A stretch of 64,000 nt of DNA from an uncultured Shewanella sp. (GTDB lineage Bacteria > Pseudomonadota > Gammaproteobacteria > Enterobacterales > Shewanellaceae), in assembly GCF_947501225.1 (NCBI RefSeq), contig NZ_CANMUW010000001.1, positions 496,001-560,000 on the forward strand, written 5' to 3'. Below, in pieces: positions 17,674 to 26,135 of the stretch (positions within the stretch are counted from its first letter, which is position 1; the number at the start of each line of letters is the position of its first letter). The translations under genes and the position numbers were made by a program. Under the pieces are notes generated by a model, which worked only from the letters and a program-made list of their open reading frames with translations, made no database searches and was not told where the DNA came from.

Positions 17674-17704
17674 TTGACTCTCCCACTAGGGGAGACATTA
17701 CGCT
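17674..17704 (+). promoter_or_regulatory. MerR-type copA promoter with CueR operator
   Basis: A -35 box TTGACT (17674-17679) and a -10 box TACGCT (17699-17704) are separated by 19 bp, the over-long spacer diagnostic of MerR-activated promoters. A perfect dyad TCTCCC / GGGAGA (17679-17684, 17690-17695, 5-nt centre) sits in the spacer where CueR would bind. It faces copA at 17757. Confidence 0.88.
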
Positions 17705-17756
17705 TGTTTTAGTCGTTATACCAGTCGAGTGAAAAAGGGACGGGAGAAACCATCTT

Positions 17757-20009
17757 ATGACGAGCGTGACTTTATATGTACCCAAAATGAATTGTGCCAG
17801 CTGCGTTGCCAAGATTGAGGGAGCGTTTGAACAGTTATCCCGGGAAGGCGGAGGAGAGAAGGTCGAGGCACGGGTCAATCTGGCAGAGAAGCAGGTGTTG
17901 ATCAATGGTGATATAACTGCGGATTCAGCGATGGCGACGGTAGCCGCTGCCGGTTATGACAGTGAACAGATACTCGATGCCAGGCTTGCGTCCGAGGCCA
18001 AGGTTGAGGCGGAAAACAGAGAGTATCATACCCGTATAATTCAATCGGCACTTGGCCTGGGGCTGGGGATTCCTATGATGCTTTGGGGCCTGTTCGGGGG
18101 CGAGATGATGGTCAACAGCCCGGAGCAGCAGCTTATCTGGGGCGTGATGGGCATGATAACCCTGCTGCTTCTGGTCACCACCGGAGGACATTTCTATCTG
18201 GGGATGTGGCGTGCCCTTAAGGCGGGTACGGCAAATATGGATACCCTGATCGTGCTCGGTACCACGAGCGCCTGGCTCTACTCTATGATAGTGGTGTTGT
18301 CGCCCATCTGGTTTCCTCCTGAGACCCGTCATGTCTATTTTGAGGCCAGTGTGATGATATTGGGTTTAATCAACTTAGGTCACGCGCTGGAGCTCAGGGC
18401 TAAGGGTAAGACGGGTGAGGCGGTACAGCGGCTTATCGGTTTGCAGTCAACCACGGCCGTCAGGGTGACAGACTCGGGTGATGAGGAGGTTGAGATAGCC
18501 TGGGTCAAGATAGGCGACCACCTCAGGCTTAAACCCGGTGGCAGAGTTGCGCTCGATGGCGAAGTGGTATCGGGGCATTCACAGCTCAATGAGTCCATGT
18601 TGACCGGAGAGCCGGTTCCCGTGAATAAATCCGTGGGAGATACTTTGAGCGCCGGCACAGTGAACGGCAACGGCAGCATAATATTCAGAGTAACAGCAGG
18701 CCTTAATGATACCCGTCTGGCGAAGATCATCGAGCTGGTACAACAGGCACAAACATCTAAGCTGCCGATAGGCAGGTTGACCGATAAAATTTCGGCTTAT
18801 TTTGTGCCTGTTGTGGTGCTGATAGCCCTCGTTGCTTCGATTACCTGGTTCTTGGCTGGTCCCGCCCCTCAGCTGTCACATGCACTCATAGTATTGACCA
18901 GCGTGTTAATTATCGCCTGTCCCTGCGCCTTAGGTTTGGCGACTCCTATGTCGATAATGGTGTCGGTGGGTCGTGCGGCGCAGATGGGGGTGCTGATAAA
19001 AAATGGTGAGGCGTTGCAGACTGCGAGTAAGGTGAGCTGTGTCGTACTCGATAAGACGGGCACCATCACCCTAGGCAGACCCTCGGTGACCGATATCCTG
19101 TCGGCGTCTGCTGATGAGGATGCTCCCGCCTCGACTGATGTTCTGTTAAAAGGGGTTGCAAGCCTGGAGCAACACTCGGAGCATCCGCTGGCCGATGCCA
19201 TGGTGAGTGAGGCAAAATCCAGGCAGTTGAAACTCGTTGAACCCGAGCAGTTTACCAACTATCAAGGCAAGGGCATTGTCGGTGTTGTCGATGGTTTTGA
19301 GTGGGCCGTAGGCAATGCAGAGTTGATGAAAATCCGGCGTGTGAGCAAGCTGGAGCTGTTGGAAGAGAAGGTCCTGTCCCTTGCCGGAATGGGAAAAACG
19401 CCGGTCTTTGTCGCTAAGGAGGGGGAGCTGAAGGCGGTTATCGCCATAACAGATCCGCTAAAACCCGACGCCTTAGCGGCGATTACGGCGCTGAAACATT
19501 CAGGCAAGCGGGTCATACTGCTCAGCGGAGATAACCTTAAAACTGCGAGTGCGGTAGCGGGTCAGGTAGGGATAGAAGAGGTGATAGCCGGTGTGCTACC
19601 CGAGCAGAAGCAGCAACATATTATCGACCTAAAAAGCTCTGGTGAGACGGTGGCCATGGTGGGAGACGGGATTAACGATGCCCCGGCTCTGGTCAGTGCT
19701 GATGTGGGTATCGCCATGGGAGATGGCACTCAGGTAGCGATAGAGAGTGCGGATCTCACTTTTCTTTCCGGCAGGTTATCGGTCCTGGCCGATACCTTCT
19801 CCCTGGCTGATGCGAGCATGAGAAATATCAAGCAGAACCTGTTCGGTGCCTTTATCTATAACAGCCTAGGCATCCCCATTGCCGCAGGTGTCCTGTTTCC
19901 CTTTACCGGAATGCTGCTTAGCCCGGTTATTGCGGGGGGCGCGATGGCACTGTCTTCACTGACGGTGGTTACCAATGCCAATCGGCTAAGACGTCAGAAG
20001 CTCAGCTAA
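17757..20009 (+). CDS. copA: Cu(I)-exporting P-type ATPase
   Basis: P1B-type ATPase of 750 residues that pumps Cu(I) from cytosol to periplasm. In order: one N-terminal metal-binding domain (MNCASC, Cys13 and Cys16), membrane helices, the actuator motif TGEPVPV, the transport-site CPC at residues 388-390, the phosphorylated Asp432 in DKTGT, the HP motif in EHPLAD and the hinge VGDGINDAPAL. Only one heavy-metal domain is present, where E. coli CopA has two. Expression should depend on the divergent CueR. Confidence 0.96.
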   Translation: MTSVTLYVPKMNCASCVAKIEGAFEQLSREGGGEKVEARVNLAEKQVLINGDITADSAMATVAAAGYDSEQILDARLASEAKVEAENREYHTRIIQSALGLGLGIPMMLWGLFGGEMMVNSPEQQLIWGVMGMITLLLLVTTGGHFYLGMWRALKAGTANMDTLIVLGTTSAWLYSMIVVLSPIWFPPETRHVYFEASVMILGLINLGHALELRAKGKTGEAVQRLIGLQSTTAVRVTDSGDEEVEIAWVKIGDHLRLKPGGRVALDGEVVSGHSQLNESMLTGEPVPVNKSVGDTLSAGTVNGNGSIIFRVTAGLNDTRLAKIIELVQQAQTSKLPIGRLTDKISAYFVPVVVLIALVASITWFLAGPAPQLSHALIVLTSVLIIACPCALGLATPMSIMVSVGRAAQMGVLIKNGEALQTASKVSCVVLDKTGTITLGRPSVTDILSASADEDAPASTDVLLKGVASLEQHSEHPLADAMVSEAKSRQLKLVEPEQFTNYQGKGIVGVVDGFEWAVGNAELMKIRRVSKLELLEEKVLSLAGMGKTPVFVAKEGELKAVIAITDPLKPDALAAITALKHSGKRVILLSGDNLKTASAVAGQVGIEEVIAGVLPEQKQQHIIDLKSSGETVAMVGDGINDAPALVSADVGIAMGDGTQVAIESADLTFLSGRLSVLADTFSLADASMRNIKQNLFGAFIYNSLGIPIAAGVLFPFTGMLLSPVIAGGAMALSSLTVVTNANRLRRQKLS

Positions 20010-20232
20010 AGAAATTTGATCATAGGGGAGTGCAGCATCACTCCTCTTTTTATTGCTCAACTGCCGTTCTATTTACTCACCCCAAAGGCATGAGTGGCCG
20101 TGCCGGTTGACATCACGTAATCTTGATAAATCGGACTCACTCAACTATACTTTCGCGCTTAATTTTGCTCACTCAAGTGCTGGCAGCGTGAGCTTGCCGC
20201 GCATCGCATAACTGAATTCGGAATATTTAAAC

Positions 20233-21828
20233 TTGATTACTACAGCTAATATCACCATGCAGTTTGGCTCTAAGCCACTGTTTGAAAACATCTCAGTCAA
20301 ATTTGGCGGCGGAAACCGATACGGTCTGATCGGCGCCAACGGCTGTGGTAAGTCAACCTTTATGAAGATCCTGGCGGGCGATCTTGACCCTACATCGGGT
20401 AATGTCTCATTAGATGTGAATGAACGTCTGGGTAAACTAAGCCAGAACCAGTTTGGCTATGAAGAGTTCAGCGTCGTCGATACCGTTATCATGGGCCATG
20501 CCGAACTTTGGGAAGTAAAGAAGGAACGTGACCGTATCTACTCTCTGCCGGAGATGACTGAGGAGGAGGGGATCAAGGTCGCCGAACTTGAGATGGAGTT
20601 TGCCGAGATGGACGGTTATACCGCCGAGTCTCGTGCCGGTGAACTCTTAATGGGTGTCGGCATCGGTGTCGAACAACATTTCGGTTTGATGAGCGAAATC
20701 GCCCCGGGTTTTAAGCTACGTGTTCTGTTGGCACAGGCGCTATTCTCAGATCCGGATGTGCTGCTGCTCGATGAGCCTACCAACAACCTGGATATCGATA
20801 CGATCCGTTGGTTGCAGGAGATGCTTAATCAGCGTAGCAGTACCATGATCATCATCTCTCACGACAGATACTTCCTCAACTCTGTGTGTACTCATATGGC
20901 AGACCTCGATTATGGTGAGCTGCGTGTGTACCCCGGTAACTATGATGAGTATATGATGGCGGCGTCCCAGGCTCGCGAGCGTTTGATGTCTGACAATGCG
21001 AAGAAGAAGGCGCAGATCGCCGAGCTTCAAGGCTTCGTGGCGCGTTTCTCGGCTAACGCATCTAAAGCTAAGCAGGCGACATCACGTGCAAAGCTTATCG
21101 ATAAGATCAAGCTTGACGAAGTCAAAGCATCCAGCCGTGTGAATCCATTTATCCGTTTCGAGCAGGAGAAGAAACTGTTCCGTAACGCCTTGGTTGTCGA
21201 AGAGCTGGCAAAAGGATTCGATGAAGGCCCGCTGTTTAAAGATCTTAACATCATCGCCGAGGTCGGCGAGCGCATCGCGGTTCTGGGTGAGAACGGTGTC
21301 GGTAAGACAACCCTGCTTCGCACTCTTATCCATGATCTTCCACAAGATAAGGGGACTATTCAATGGTCTGAGAACTCTACCATTGGTTACTATGCCCAGG
21401 ATCATGAGTCTGACTTTGAAAATGATATGAACCTGTTTGAGTGGATGAGCCAGTGGCGTAAGCCCGAAGATGATGACCAATCTGTGCGTGGTTACCTTGG
21501 CCGTATGCTGTTCAGTTCAGATGATATTAAAAAGTCGGTGAAAGTACTCTCCGGTGGTGAGAAGGGGCGCATGCTTTTCGGTAAGCTTATCATGCAAAAG
21601 CCTAATATTCTGGTGATGGATGAGCCAACCAACCACATGGATATGGAGTCAATTGAATCGTTAAACAATGCACTGGAGTTGTATGAAGGCACGCTAATCT
21701 TCGTCAGCCATGACCGTGCGTTTGTATCTTCTATCGCTAATCGCATCATTGAGATCACCAAAGACGGTATCAATGACTTCAAGGGAAGCTATGATGAGTT
21801 TCTTAGGAGCAAAGGCGTAGAAGTCTAA
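20233..21828 (+). CDS. ybiT: ABC-F ATPase YbiT
   Basis: A 531-residue soluble protein with two ABC domains and no membrane segments. Walker A motifs are GANGCGKST and GENGVGKTT; Walker B motifs are [11 protein letters not shown] and [11 protein letters not shown]; the linker between them is the basic helical ABC-F type ([32 protein letters not shown]). ABC-F proteins bind the ribosomal E site. The start is TTG at 20233: the translation [20 protein letters not shown] aligns with YbiT N-termini and there is no nearby ATG. A terminator follows. Confidence 0.93.
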   Translation: MITTANITMQFGSKPLFENISVKFGGGNRYGLIGANGCGKSTFMKILAGDLDPTSGNVSLDVNERLGKLSQNQFGYEEFSVVDTVIMGHAELWEVKKERDRIYSLPEMTEEEGIKVAELEMEFAEMDGYTAESRAGELLMGVGIGVEQHFGLMSEIAPGFKLRVLLAQALFSDPDVLLLDEPTNNLDIDTIRWLQEMLNQRSSTMIIISHDRYFLNSVCTHMADLDYGELRVYPGNYDEYMMAASQARERLMSDNAKKKAQIAELQGFVARFSANASKAKQATSRAKLIDKIKLDEVKASSRVNPFIRFEQEKKLFRNALVVEELAKGFDEGPLFKDLNIIAEVGERIAVLGENGVGKTTLLRTLIHDLPQDKGTIQWSENSTIGYYAQDHESDFENDMNLFEWMSQWRKPEDDDQSVRGYLGRMLFSSDDIKKSVKVLSGGEKGRMLFGKLIMQKPNILVMDEPTNHMDMESIESLNNALELYEGTLIFVSHDRAFVSSIANRIIEITKDGINDFKGSYDEFLRSKGVEV

Positions 21829-21852
21829 GCCTTTATCGTTGGCGAATGAGTG

Positions 21853-21880
21853 AAAAGCCCCGCAGAGTCGGGGCTTTTTT
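21853..21880 (+). terminator. terminator after ybiT
   Basis: AAAAGCCCCG (21853-21862) pairs with CGGGGCTTTT (21869-21878) around CAGAGT, followed by more T. Confidence 0.9.
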
Positions 21881-21894
21881 ATGTCTGGCCATAA

Positions 21895-22016
21895 ATGTTC
21901 CATTCATTTATTGGCATTTCCGCCATCCTTGGCAGTCAGAACATTTATGAATATTTCCCAAGGTCATTGATGTTCCATACATCATTATGACATTTCCACC
22001 GTCCCTGGCGGTCTGA
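21895..22016. repeat. imperfect direct repeat, two copies ~46 bp, period 75 bp
   Basis: Copy A (21895-21940) and copy B (21970-22016) both start ATGTTCCAT, continue with CATTTCC(G/A)CC and end TGGC(A/G)GTC. The core GCC-ATCC-TTGGC of copy A can form a small hairpin. Sited between the ybiT and nupC-type genes, without coding potential; it looks like a dispersed intergenic repeat. Confidence 0.7.
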
Positions 22017-22050
22017 TGGGTAGAAATATACGTTATGCCCGGATTCATAG

Positions 22051-22078
22051 GTTCTAGGTGCTAGCTCCTAGCTCCCTA
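22051..22078. repeat. 7-bp-period repeat (NNNCTAG x3, degenerate fourth)
   Basis: GTTCTAG, GTGCTAG and CTCCTAG follow one another and a fourth unit is CTCCCTA. CTAG recurs every 7 bp. Same period as the tracts at 5023, 5103 and 49966. Confidence 0.6.
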
Positions 22079-22091
22079 AAGGCAGGTAATA

Positions 22092-22119
22092 AAAAGGCGA
22101 GCCATCCGGCTCGCCTTTT
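22092..22119. terminator. bidirectional terminator downstream of the CNT gene
   Basis: AAAAGGCGAGCC (22092-22103) and GGCTCGCCTTTT (22108-22119) form a 12-bp stem with an ATCC loop. Lies 41 bp past the stop of the - strand nucleoside transporter. Confidence 0.88.
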
Positions 22120-22159
22120 CTGTTTGACGCTTAGTATTGAAGCGTTATATCAATTGGTA

Positions 22160-23371
22160 TTATGCAATACTGAAAAATATTCCGGCTAATACCGCACTCA
22201 TCAGATTCGCGAGAGTAGCGGCAAGTACGGCCTTAAAGCCCAGGTTTGCAACATCACCGCTGCGCTGCGGTGCCATCACCCCTATGCTGCCGAGCTGAAT
22301 TGCAATCGAACCTATGTTGGCAAAGCCACATAGTGCGAAGGTGATGATTATCTGTGAATGAGCGGTGAGCTGATCTTTCACGGCGGTGAAGTCCATAAAG
22401 GCGACGAACTCATTGAGGATCAGCTTCTGCCCGATAAATCCTCCGGCCTGCATCATCTCGTTGGCGGGGACACCTATGATAAAGGCTACCGGCGCGAAGA
22501 TATAACCCAGCAGGCTCTGCAGCGTGACACCTTCGAAATCAAACCATAGACCAAGTTGTCCGAGTCCGGCATTAAACATGGCGATAACGCTGATAAATGC
22601 GATAAGCATGGTACCGATAGCGACGGCGACCCGCATACCATTCATGGCGCCCGAGGCTAAGGCGTCGATGGCGTTGCTGTGTTCACTCCTGTTTATATCG
22701 ATATTCTGATCTTCATCCACAGTCTCGACTTCGGGTACCAGTAACTTCGCCATCATCAGGCTGCCAGGTGCCGCCATGAAACTGGCCGCGATGAGGAACT
22801 TAAGGTCGACACCGAGCCCCGCATATCCACCCAAGACACTGCCGGCCACCGATGCCATTCCTCCCGTCATCACTGCGAAGAGCTCGGAGCGGGTCATTTT
22901 TGGCAGGAAAGGTTTAACCAGCAGCGGCGACTCACCCTGACTCAGAAAGATGTTCCCGGTGGCGACCAGAGATTCGGCGCGGCTGATCCCGAGTAACTTC
23001 TGTAGCGCCCCGCCGATGAGTTTTATCACCCATTGCATGATGCCAAGGTAGTACAACATAGAGATGAGGGCGCTGATAAATATCACCAAAGGCAGTACCC
23101 GCACCGCAAAGATGAATCCTGTGCTTGCAAGGTCGCCGAACAGAAATTTAATCCCTTCGTCGGCAAAGCCCAATACAGAGGCGACGCCCTGACTGACGCT
23201 ACCCAGTACCTGTTGTCCCATAGGGACATAGAGCACTAAGGCGGCAAAACCGGCCTGAATGCTTAAGGCTCCGAGAACGGTACGCCATTTAATTGCACTG
23301 CGATTTTCAGAGAAAACCCAGCCACAGAGTATAAGAAATAATATCCCGGCCAAACTAATCAATAACTGCAT
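22160..23371 (-). CDS. concentrative nucleoside transporter (NupC/CNT family)
   Basis: A 403-residue inner-membrane protein with about 8-10 hydrophobic segments. CNT signatures are VATGNIFLSQGESPLLVKPFLP, MTGGMASVAGSVLGGYAGLG and, near the C-terminus, FALCGFANIGSIAIQLGSIGVMAP. The family takes up nucleosides with Na+ or H+. It is preceded by a ~255-nt leader with strong secondary structure, suggesting post-transcriptional control. The aminopeptidase gene upstream on the same strand has its own terminator-like hairpin. Confidence 0.92.
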   Translation of the reverse strand: MQLLISLAGILFLILCGWVFSENRSAIKWRTVLGALSIQAGFAALVLYVPMGQQVLGSVSQGVASVLGFADEGIKFLFGDLASTGFIFAVRVLPLVIFISALISMLYYLGIMQWVIKLIGGALQKLLGISRAESLVATGNIFLSQGESPLLVKPFLPKMTRSELFAVMTGGMASVAGSVLGGYAGLGVDLKFLIAASFMAAPGSLMMAKLLVPEVETVDEDQNIDINRSEHSNAIDALASGAMNGMRVAVAIGTMLIAFISVIAMFNAGLGQLGLWFDFEGVTLQSLLGYIFAPVAFIIGVPANEMMQAGGFIGQKLILNEFVAFMDFTAVKDQLTAHSQIIITFALCGFANIGSIAIQLGSIGVMAPQRSGDVANLGFKAVLAATLANLMSAVLAGIFFSIA

Positions 23372-23628
23372 TTTTTACCCAAATTTGCTCTACAAAAAAA
23401 GTAAGTCAAAGATGAACTGAATGCTTGTTTGATGACGCAGCGGCTCGCTTTTTTAGAGCGACATTTGACGTCGTCGAGTGAAGACACTTAGACGAGCGAT
23501 TTGAGTTGTCCGGCCATTAATACAAGAAAAGATCACCTTTAAAACTTACAACAGTTTTGCCGGTCCAGCTCCGTGGGTCGATCACATCTCCTTGTAACAG
23601 CCGGCATTGAACCTGAGGTTCGAGCCGG
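23372..23628 (-). promoter_or_regulatory. long structured 5' leader of the nucleoside transporter gene
   Basis: Transcription from the -10 at 23635-23640 would give a leader of about 255 nt. Read on the - strand it has four mutually complementary blocks: CCGGC (23628-23624), GCCGG (23605-23601), CCGGC (23563-23559) and GGCCGG (23515-23510). Block 1 with block 2 encloses a second perfect stem, GAACCT/AGGTTC. Block 2 could instead pair with block 3, and block 3 with block 4. No classical terminator precedes the start codon, so control of translation is more likely. I could not match it to a known riboswitch class. Confidence 0.45.
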
Positions 23629-23634
23629 AAAAGG

Positions 23635-23662
23635 ATTATACAAAAAACAGATAAGATGAAAA
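23635..23662 (-). promoter_or_regulatory. sigma70-type promoter of the nucleoside transporter leader
   Basis: On the - strand a perfect -10 TATAAT (23640-23635) is preceded 16 bp upstream by TTTTCA (23662-23657), a 4/6 match to the -35 consensus. Confidence 0.5.
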
Positions 23663-23793
23663 GTAATTAATGTTGCTTAATTACGGTTTGGGTGAGTTTT
23701 AGGCTGTTTGTCGAGTTTTTATGGTTTATCTCACCGGTTTTAGAGTATTTAGTGAAATTTTATTACCTAAAGGCGCTGCAAGGGGAGAAATAG

Positions 23794-23815
23794 TAAGGCC
23801 TGCAAGCAGGCCTTA
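23794..23815 (-). terminator. hairpin after the M17 aminopeptidase gene
   Basis: TAAGGCCTGC (23794-23803) and GCAGGCCTTA (23806-23815) form a perfect 10-bp stem 33 bp past the gene's stop. The T tract after it on the - strand is weak. Confidence 0.6.
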
Positions 23816-23847
23816 TAGAATCGTTTCATTCGGTATTGCCTTATGGA

Positions 23848-25209
23848 TTACTTACTGAAACGTGTCTGCAGGTAGTCGAATACGGCGCGGATACCGAAGG
23901 CTTCACCACCGATGGGACGGCCCGGTAGTTTACGGTTGTTCCAGGCCATCACGTCGAAATGGCTCCAGCTGATATCTTCATCGACAAAAGCCTCGAGATA
24001 GAGGGCTGCGGTTATCGCACCGCCAAAGGGCACCTTGCCACAGTTCGCCAGATCGGCGATATCACTGCCGGTCAGCTCATAGTATGGCTTATGCAGCGGC
24101 ATGCGCCAGACAGGATCCTGAACGGCCAAACCGGAAGCGGTAATGCCTGCTGCGACCTCATCATCATTACTGAAGAAGCCGGGAAGTTCGGTACCCAGAG
24201 CGATGCGCATTGCACCTGTGAGGGTGGCAAAATCTATCATAAGCTCAGGCTTGTCACTGTTTGCCTCTGCCAGTGCGTCACACAGTACCAAGCGGCCTTC
24301 TGCATCGGTATTATCGATCTCAACCGTGAGTCCTTTACGTGTTTTGATGACGTCACCGGGTCTGAACGCATTGGCCGATACCGCATTTTCAACTGCCGGA
24401 ACCAGTACGCGCAGACGAACAGGTAGCTTACTGGCCATGATCTGATGGGCCAGGCCGATAACGTGGGCGGCCCCCCCCATATCTTTCTTCATCAGGCGCA
24501 TGCCGGCGCCGGGTTTGAGATCCAGTCCACCCGAGTCGAAACAGACCCCTTTACCGACTAAGGTGACTTTCGGTGCGTCTTCATCACCCCATGTGAGATC
24601 AATGAGGCGTGGCTGGTTTTCGCTGGCACGGCCTACCATGTGGATGGTCGGGTAGTTCTGCTCCAGGAGTTCATCTCCGACGATCTGGGTGACGCTGGCA
24701 CCAAACTCTTCGGCCAGACTTTCCATCGTCTCACCTAAGTGCTGTGGCATCATATCTGCTGCCGGGGTGTTGACTAAGTCCCGCACGATAGAGACCGATC
24801 GTACCATCTTCAGCGCTTCGTCGGCTTGTGCCTGTGTAGGCAGAACCAGTTGAGGGTAAACCTTGTCACTTGCCTTATATCTATCGAAGGTATAAGCCCC
24901 CAGTCCCCAGCTGAATGCGGCGACCTTTACCTGTTCATCGGAGCCGGTTATGGCGTATTGGCCAGCGGGTAGCTGGGTGACGAGATCGCCGCACAACCAG
25001 TAAGAATCTGTCTCACTGCTGACTAAGATCACCTGCGCCAGTTCGCCATTGGCATCCGGGATAAGGCTCATCCCCTTACCGTTGAATTGTGTTGTTGCCA
25101 GCCAGTTTTGTGTTTGTTGCCCTTGCTGCGCCAGCCAGTCGGCATAAGAATCGGAATGTAAGATGGTCAGTGGTGTGCCTGGAACGCCTGAAATCAGTAA
25201 ATCAGTCAT
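23848..25209 (-). CDS. M17 leucyl aminopeptidase family protein
   Basis: A 453-residue metallo-aminopeptidase that removes N-terminal residues from peptides in the cytosol. The C-terminal catalytic domain shows the two-metal M17 motifs: LVGKGVCFDSGGLDLKP (Lys, Asp), MKKDMGGAAHVIGL and the signature NTDAEGRLVLCDAL, with the metal-binding Asp and Glu. The N-terminal ~150 residues are divergent, as in the PepB-like subgroup. Hairpin downstream; no obvious operon partner. Confidence 0.9.
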   Translation of the reverse strand: MTDLLISGVPGTPLTILHSDSYADWLAQQGQQTQNWLATTQFNGKGMSLIPDANGELAQVILVSSETDSYWLCGDLVTQLPAGQYAITGSDEQVKVAAFSWGLGAYTFDRYKASDKVYPQLVLPTQAQADEALKMVRSVSIVRDLVNTPAADMMPQHLGETMESLAEEFGASVTQIVGDELLEQNYPTIHMVGRASENQPRLIDLTWGDEDAPKVTLVGKGVCFDSGGLDLKPGAGMRLMKKDMGGAAHVIGLAHQIMASKLPVRLRVLVPAVENAVSANAFRPGDVIKTRKGLTVEIDNTDAEGRLVLCDALAEANSDKPELMIDFATLTGAMRIALGTELPGFFSNDDEVAAGITASGLAVQDPVWRMPLHKPYYELTGSDIADLANCGKVPFGGAITAALYLEAFVDEDISWSHFDVMAWNNRKLPGRPIGGEAFGIRAVFDYLQTRFSK

Positions 25210-25357
25210 GTGGGATTCGTACTCTCTGCTGGTAGTTAAAGTAGTTAGGGAAGAGTGAACAACTCATTAATACATAAGATAGGGTAACAGGCTATGATTT
25301 CAGGGGGAAGCGGATAGGGGATTTGGTTACCACAATATAGGCAGGAGTATCTTGTAC

Positions 25358-25756
25358 CTACTCTTTACTGCCTGCCAATACCGGAGACTTTCTCTGTCTT
25401 TTTTTCTCTGACAAATTGTTGAACGAGCTGGGAAGAACATCGACGCCGACAACTTTTCCGAGTTTAACGACGACTGGGATGGTGATCGGAGCGAAAGGCA
25501 ATACCGCAAACATACCCAGCCCCACTCCTTTTAACAGGTCCCCGAACTGCCTGTTCGCTTCACGTAACTCTTCGCGATTGGCTTGTTTGCGGGTATAACG
25601 CCTGTAGGTGACCAGCATCTCTTTGGTCTCCTGTTTCTCCTGCGCTAATGCTTCCTTGAGGATAAGCAGATCGCGTTTTAAACGTATCGAGAAGCGTCGC
25701 TTGCTGATGCGTAAAACTCGAATTGGCGCTTTATGAACATGGGCATATATTTTCAT
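25358..25756 (-). CDS. LETM1-like domain protein
   Basis: 132 residues. The central segment (QANREELREANRQFGDLLKGVGLGMF, then AVLPFAPITIPVVVKLGKVVGVDVLPSSF) looks like the short bacterial LETM1-related domain: a charged helix followed by a hydrophobic, probably membrane-associated segment rich in Pro and Ile. The N-terminus is strongly basic (RISKRRFSIRLKRDLLILKEAL). Function unknown in bacteria. It stands alone between the aminopeptidase and the POT-like transporter. Confidence 0.65.
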   Translation of the reverse strand: MKIYAHVHKAPIRVLRISKRRFSIRLKRDLLILKEALAQEKQETKEMLVTYRRYTRKQANREELREANRQFGDLLKGVGLGMFAVLPFAPITIPVVVKLGKVVGVDVLPSSFNNLSEKKRQRKSPVLAGSKE

Positions 25757-25878
25757 GGGGCGGATTGTCTCATAGGCTGTCTCATTGGCATAGTAAAGGT
25801 TCCCTCTTTGTGTAAGTAATTCTTAAGATTGTCACCTCTCTACTCTTTAAACCTAGTCGATAGTGCTCGTCTCAGTGG

Positions 25879-25896
25879 AATGACCATTGGGTCATT
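25879..25896. promoter_or_regulatory. palindrome upstream of the POT-like transporter
   Basis: AATGACC (25879-25885) and GGTCATT (25890-25896) around ATTG. It lies 240 bp before the transporter start in the 379-bp gap 25757-26135, which otherwise shows no coding signal. Could be an operator; the regulator is not identifiable. Confidence 0.35.
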
Positions 25897-26135
25897 TCAT
25901 GATTATTCATTGTTGCGACTCATCCTCATTCATGGCTTCATCGTCAATCCACTATGAATTTGTGCATTTGATATTTCGGTGTAAACAATTAGTAACAGCT
26001 CGGTGTGTGAGATTTTTAGCGATTTCTTTAGTTTTGCGACCGGTCACTCTGGTTCAGGCAGTTGATTCCTGTAATATCCGCGCACGTTGATAAACAATGA
26101 CGTTTATTGAGTAACTAACACGAAGAGATCCGGTT

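Noticed and set aside
25887..26090. 67-codon + strand ORF before the POT-like gene
   Set aside because: Odd composition rich in Cys, Ser and Val, no ribosome site; it covers the promoter region.
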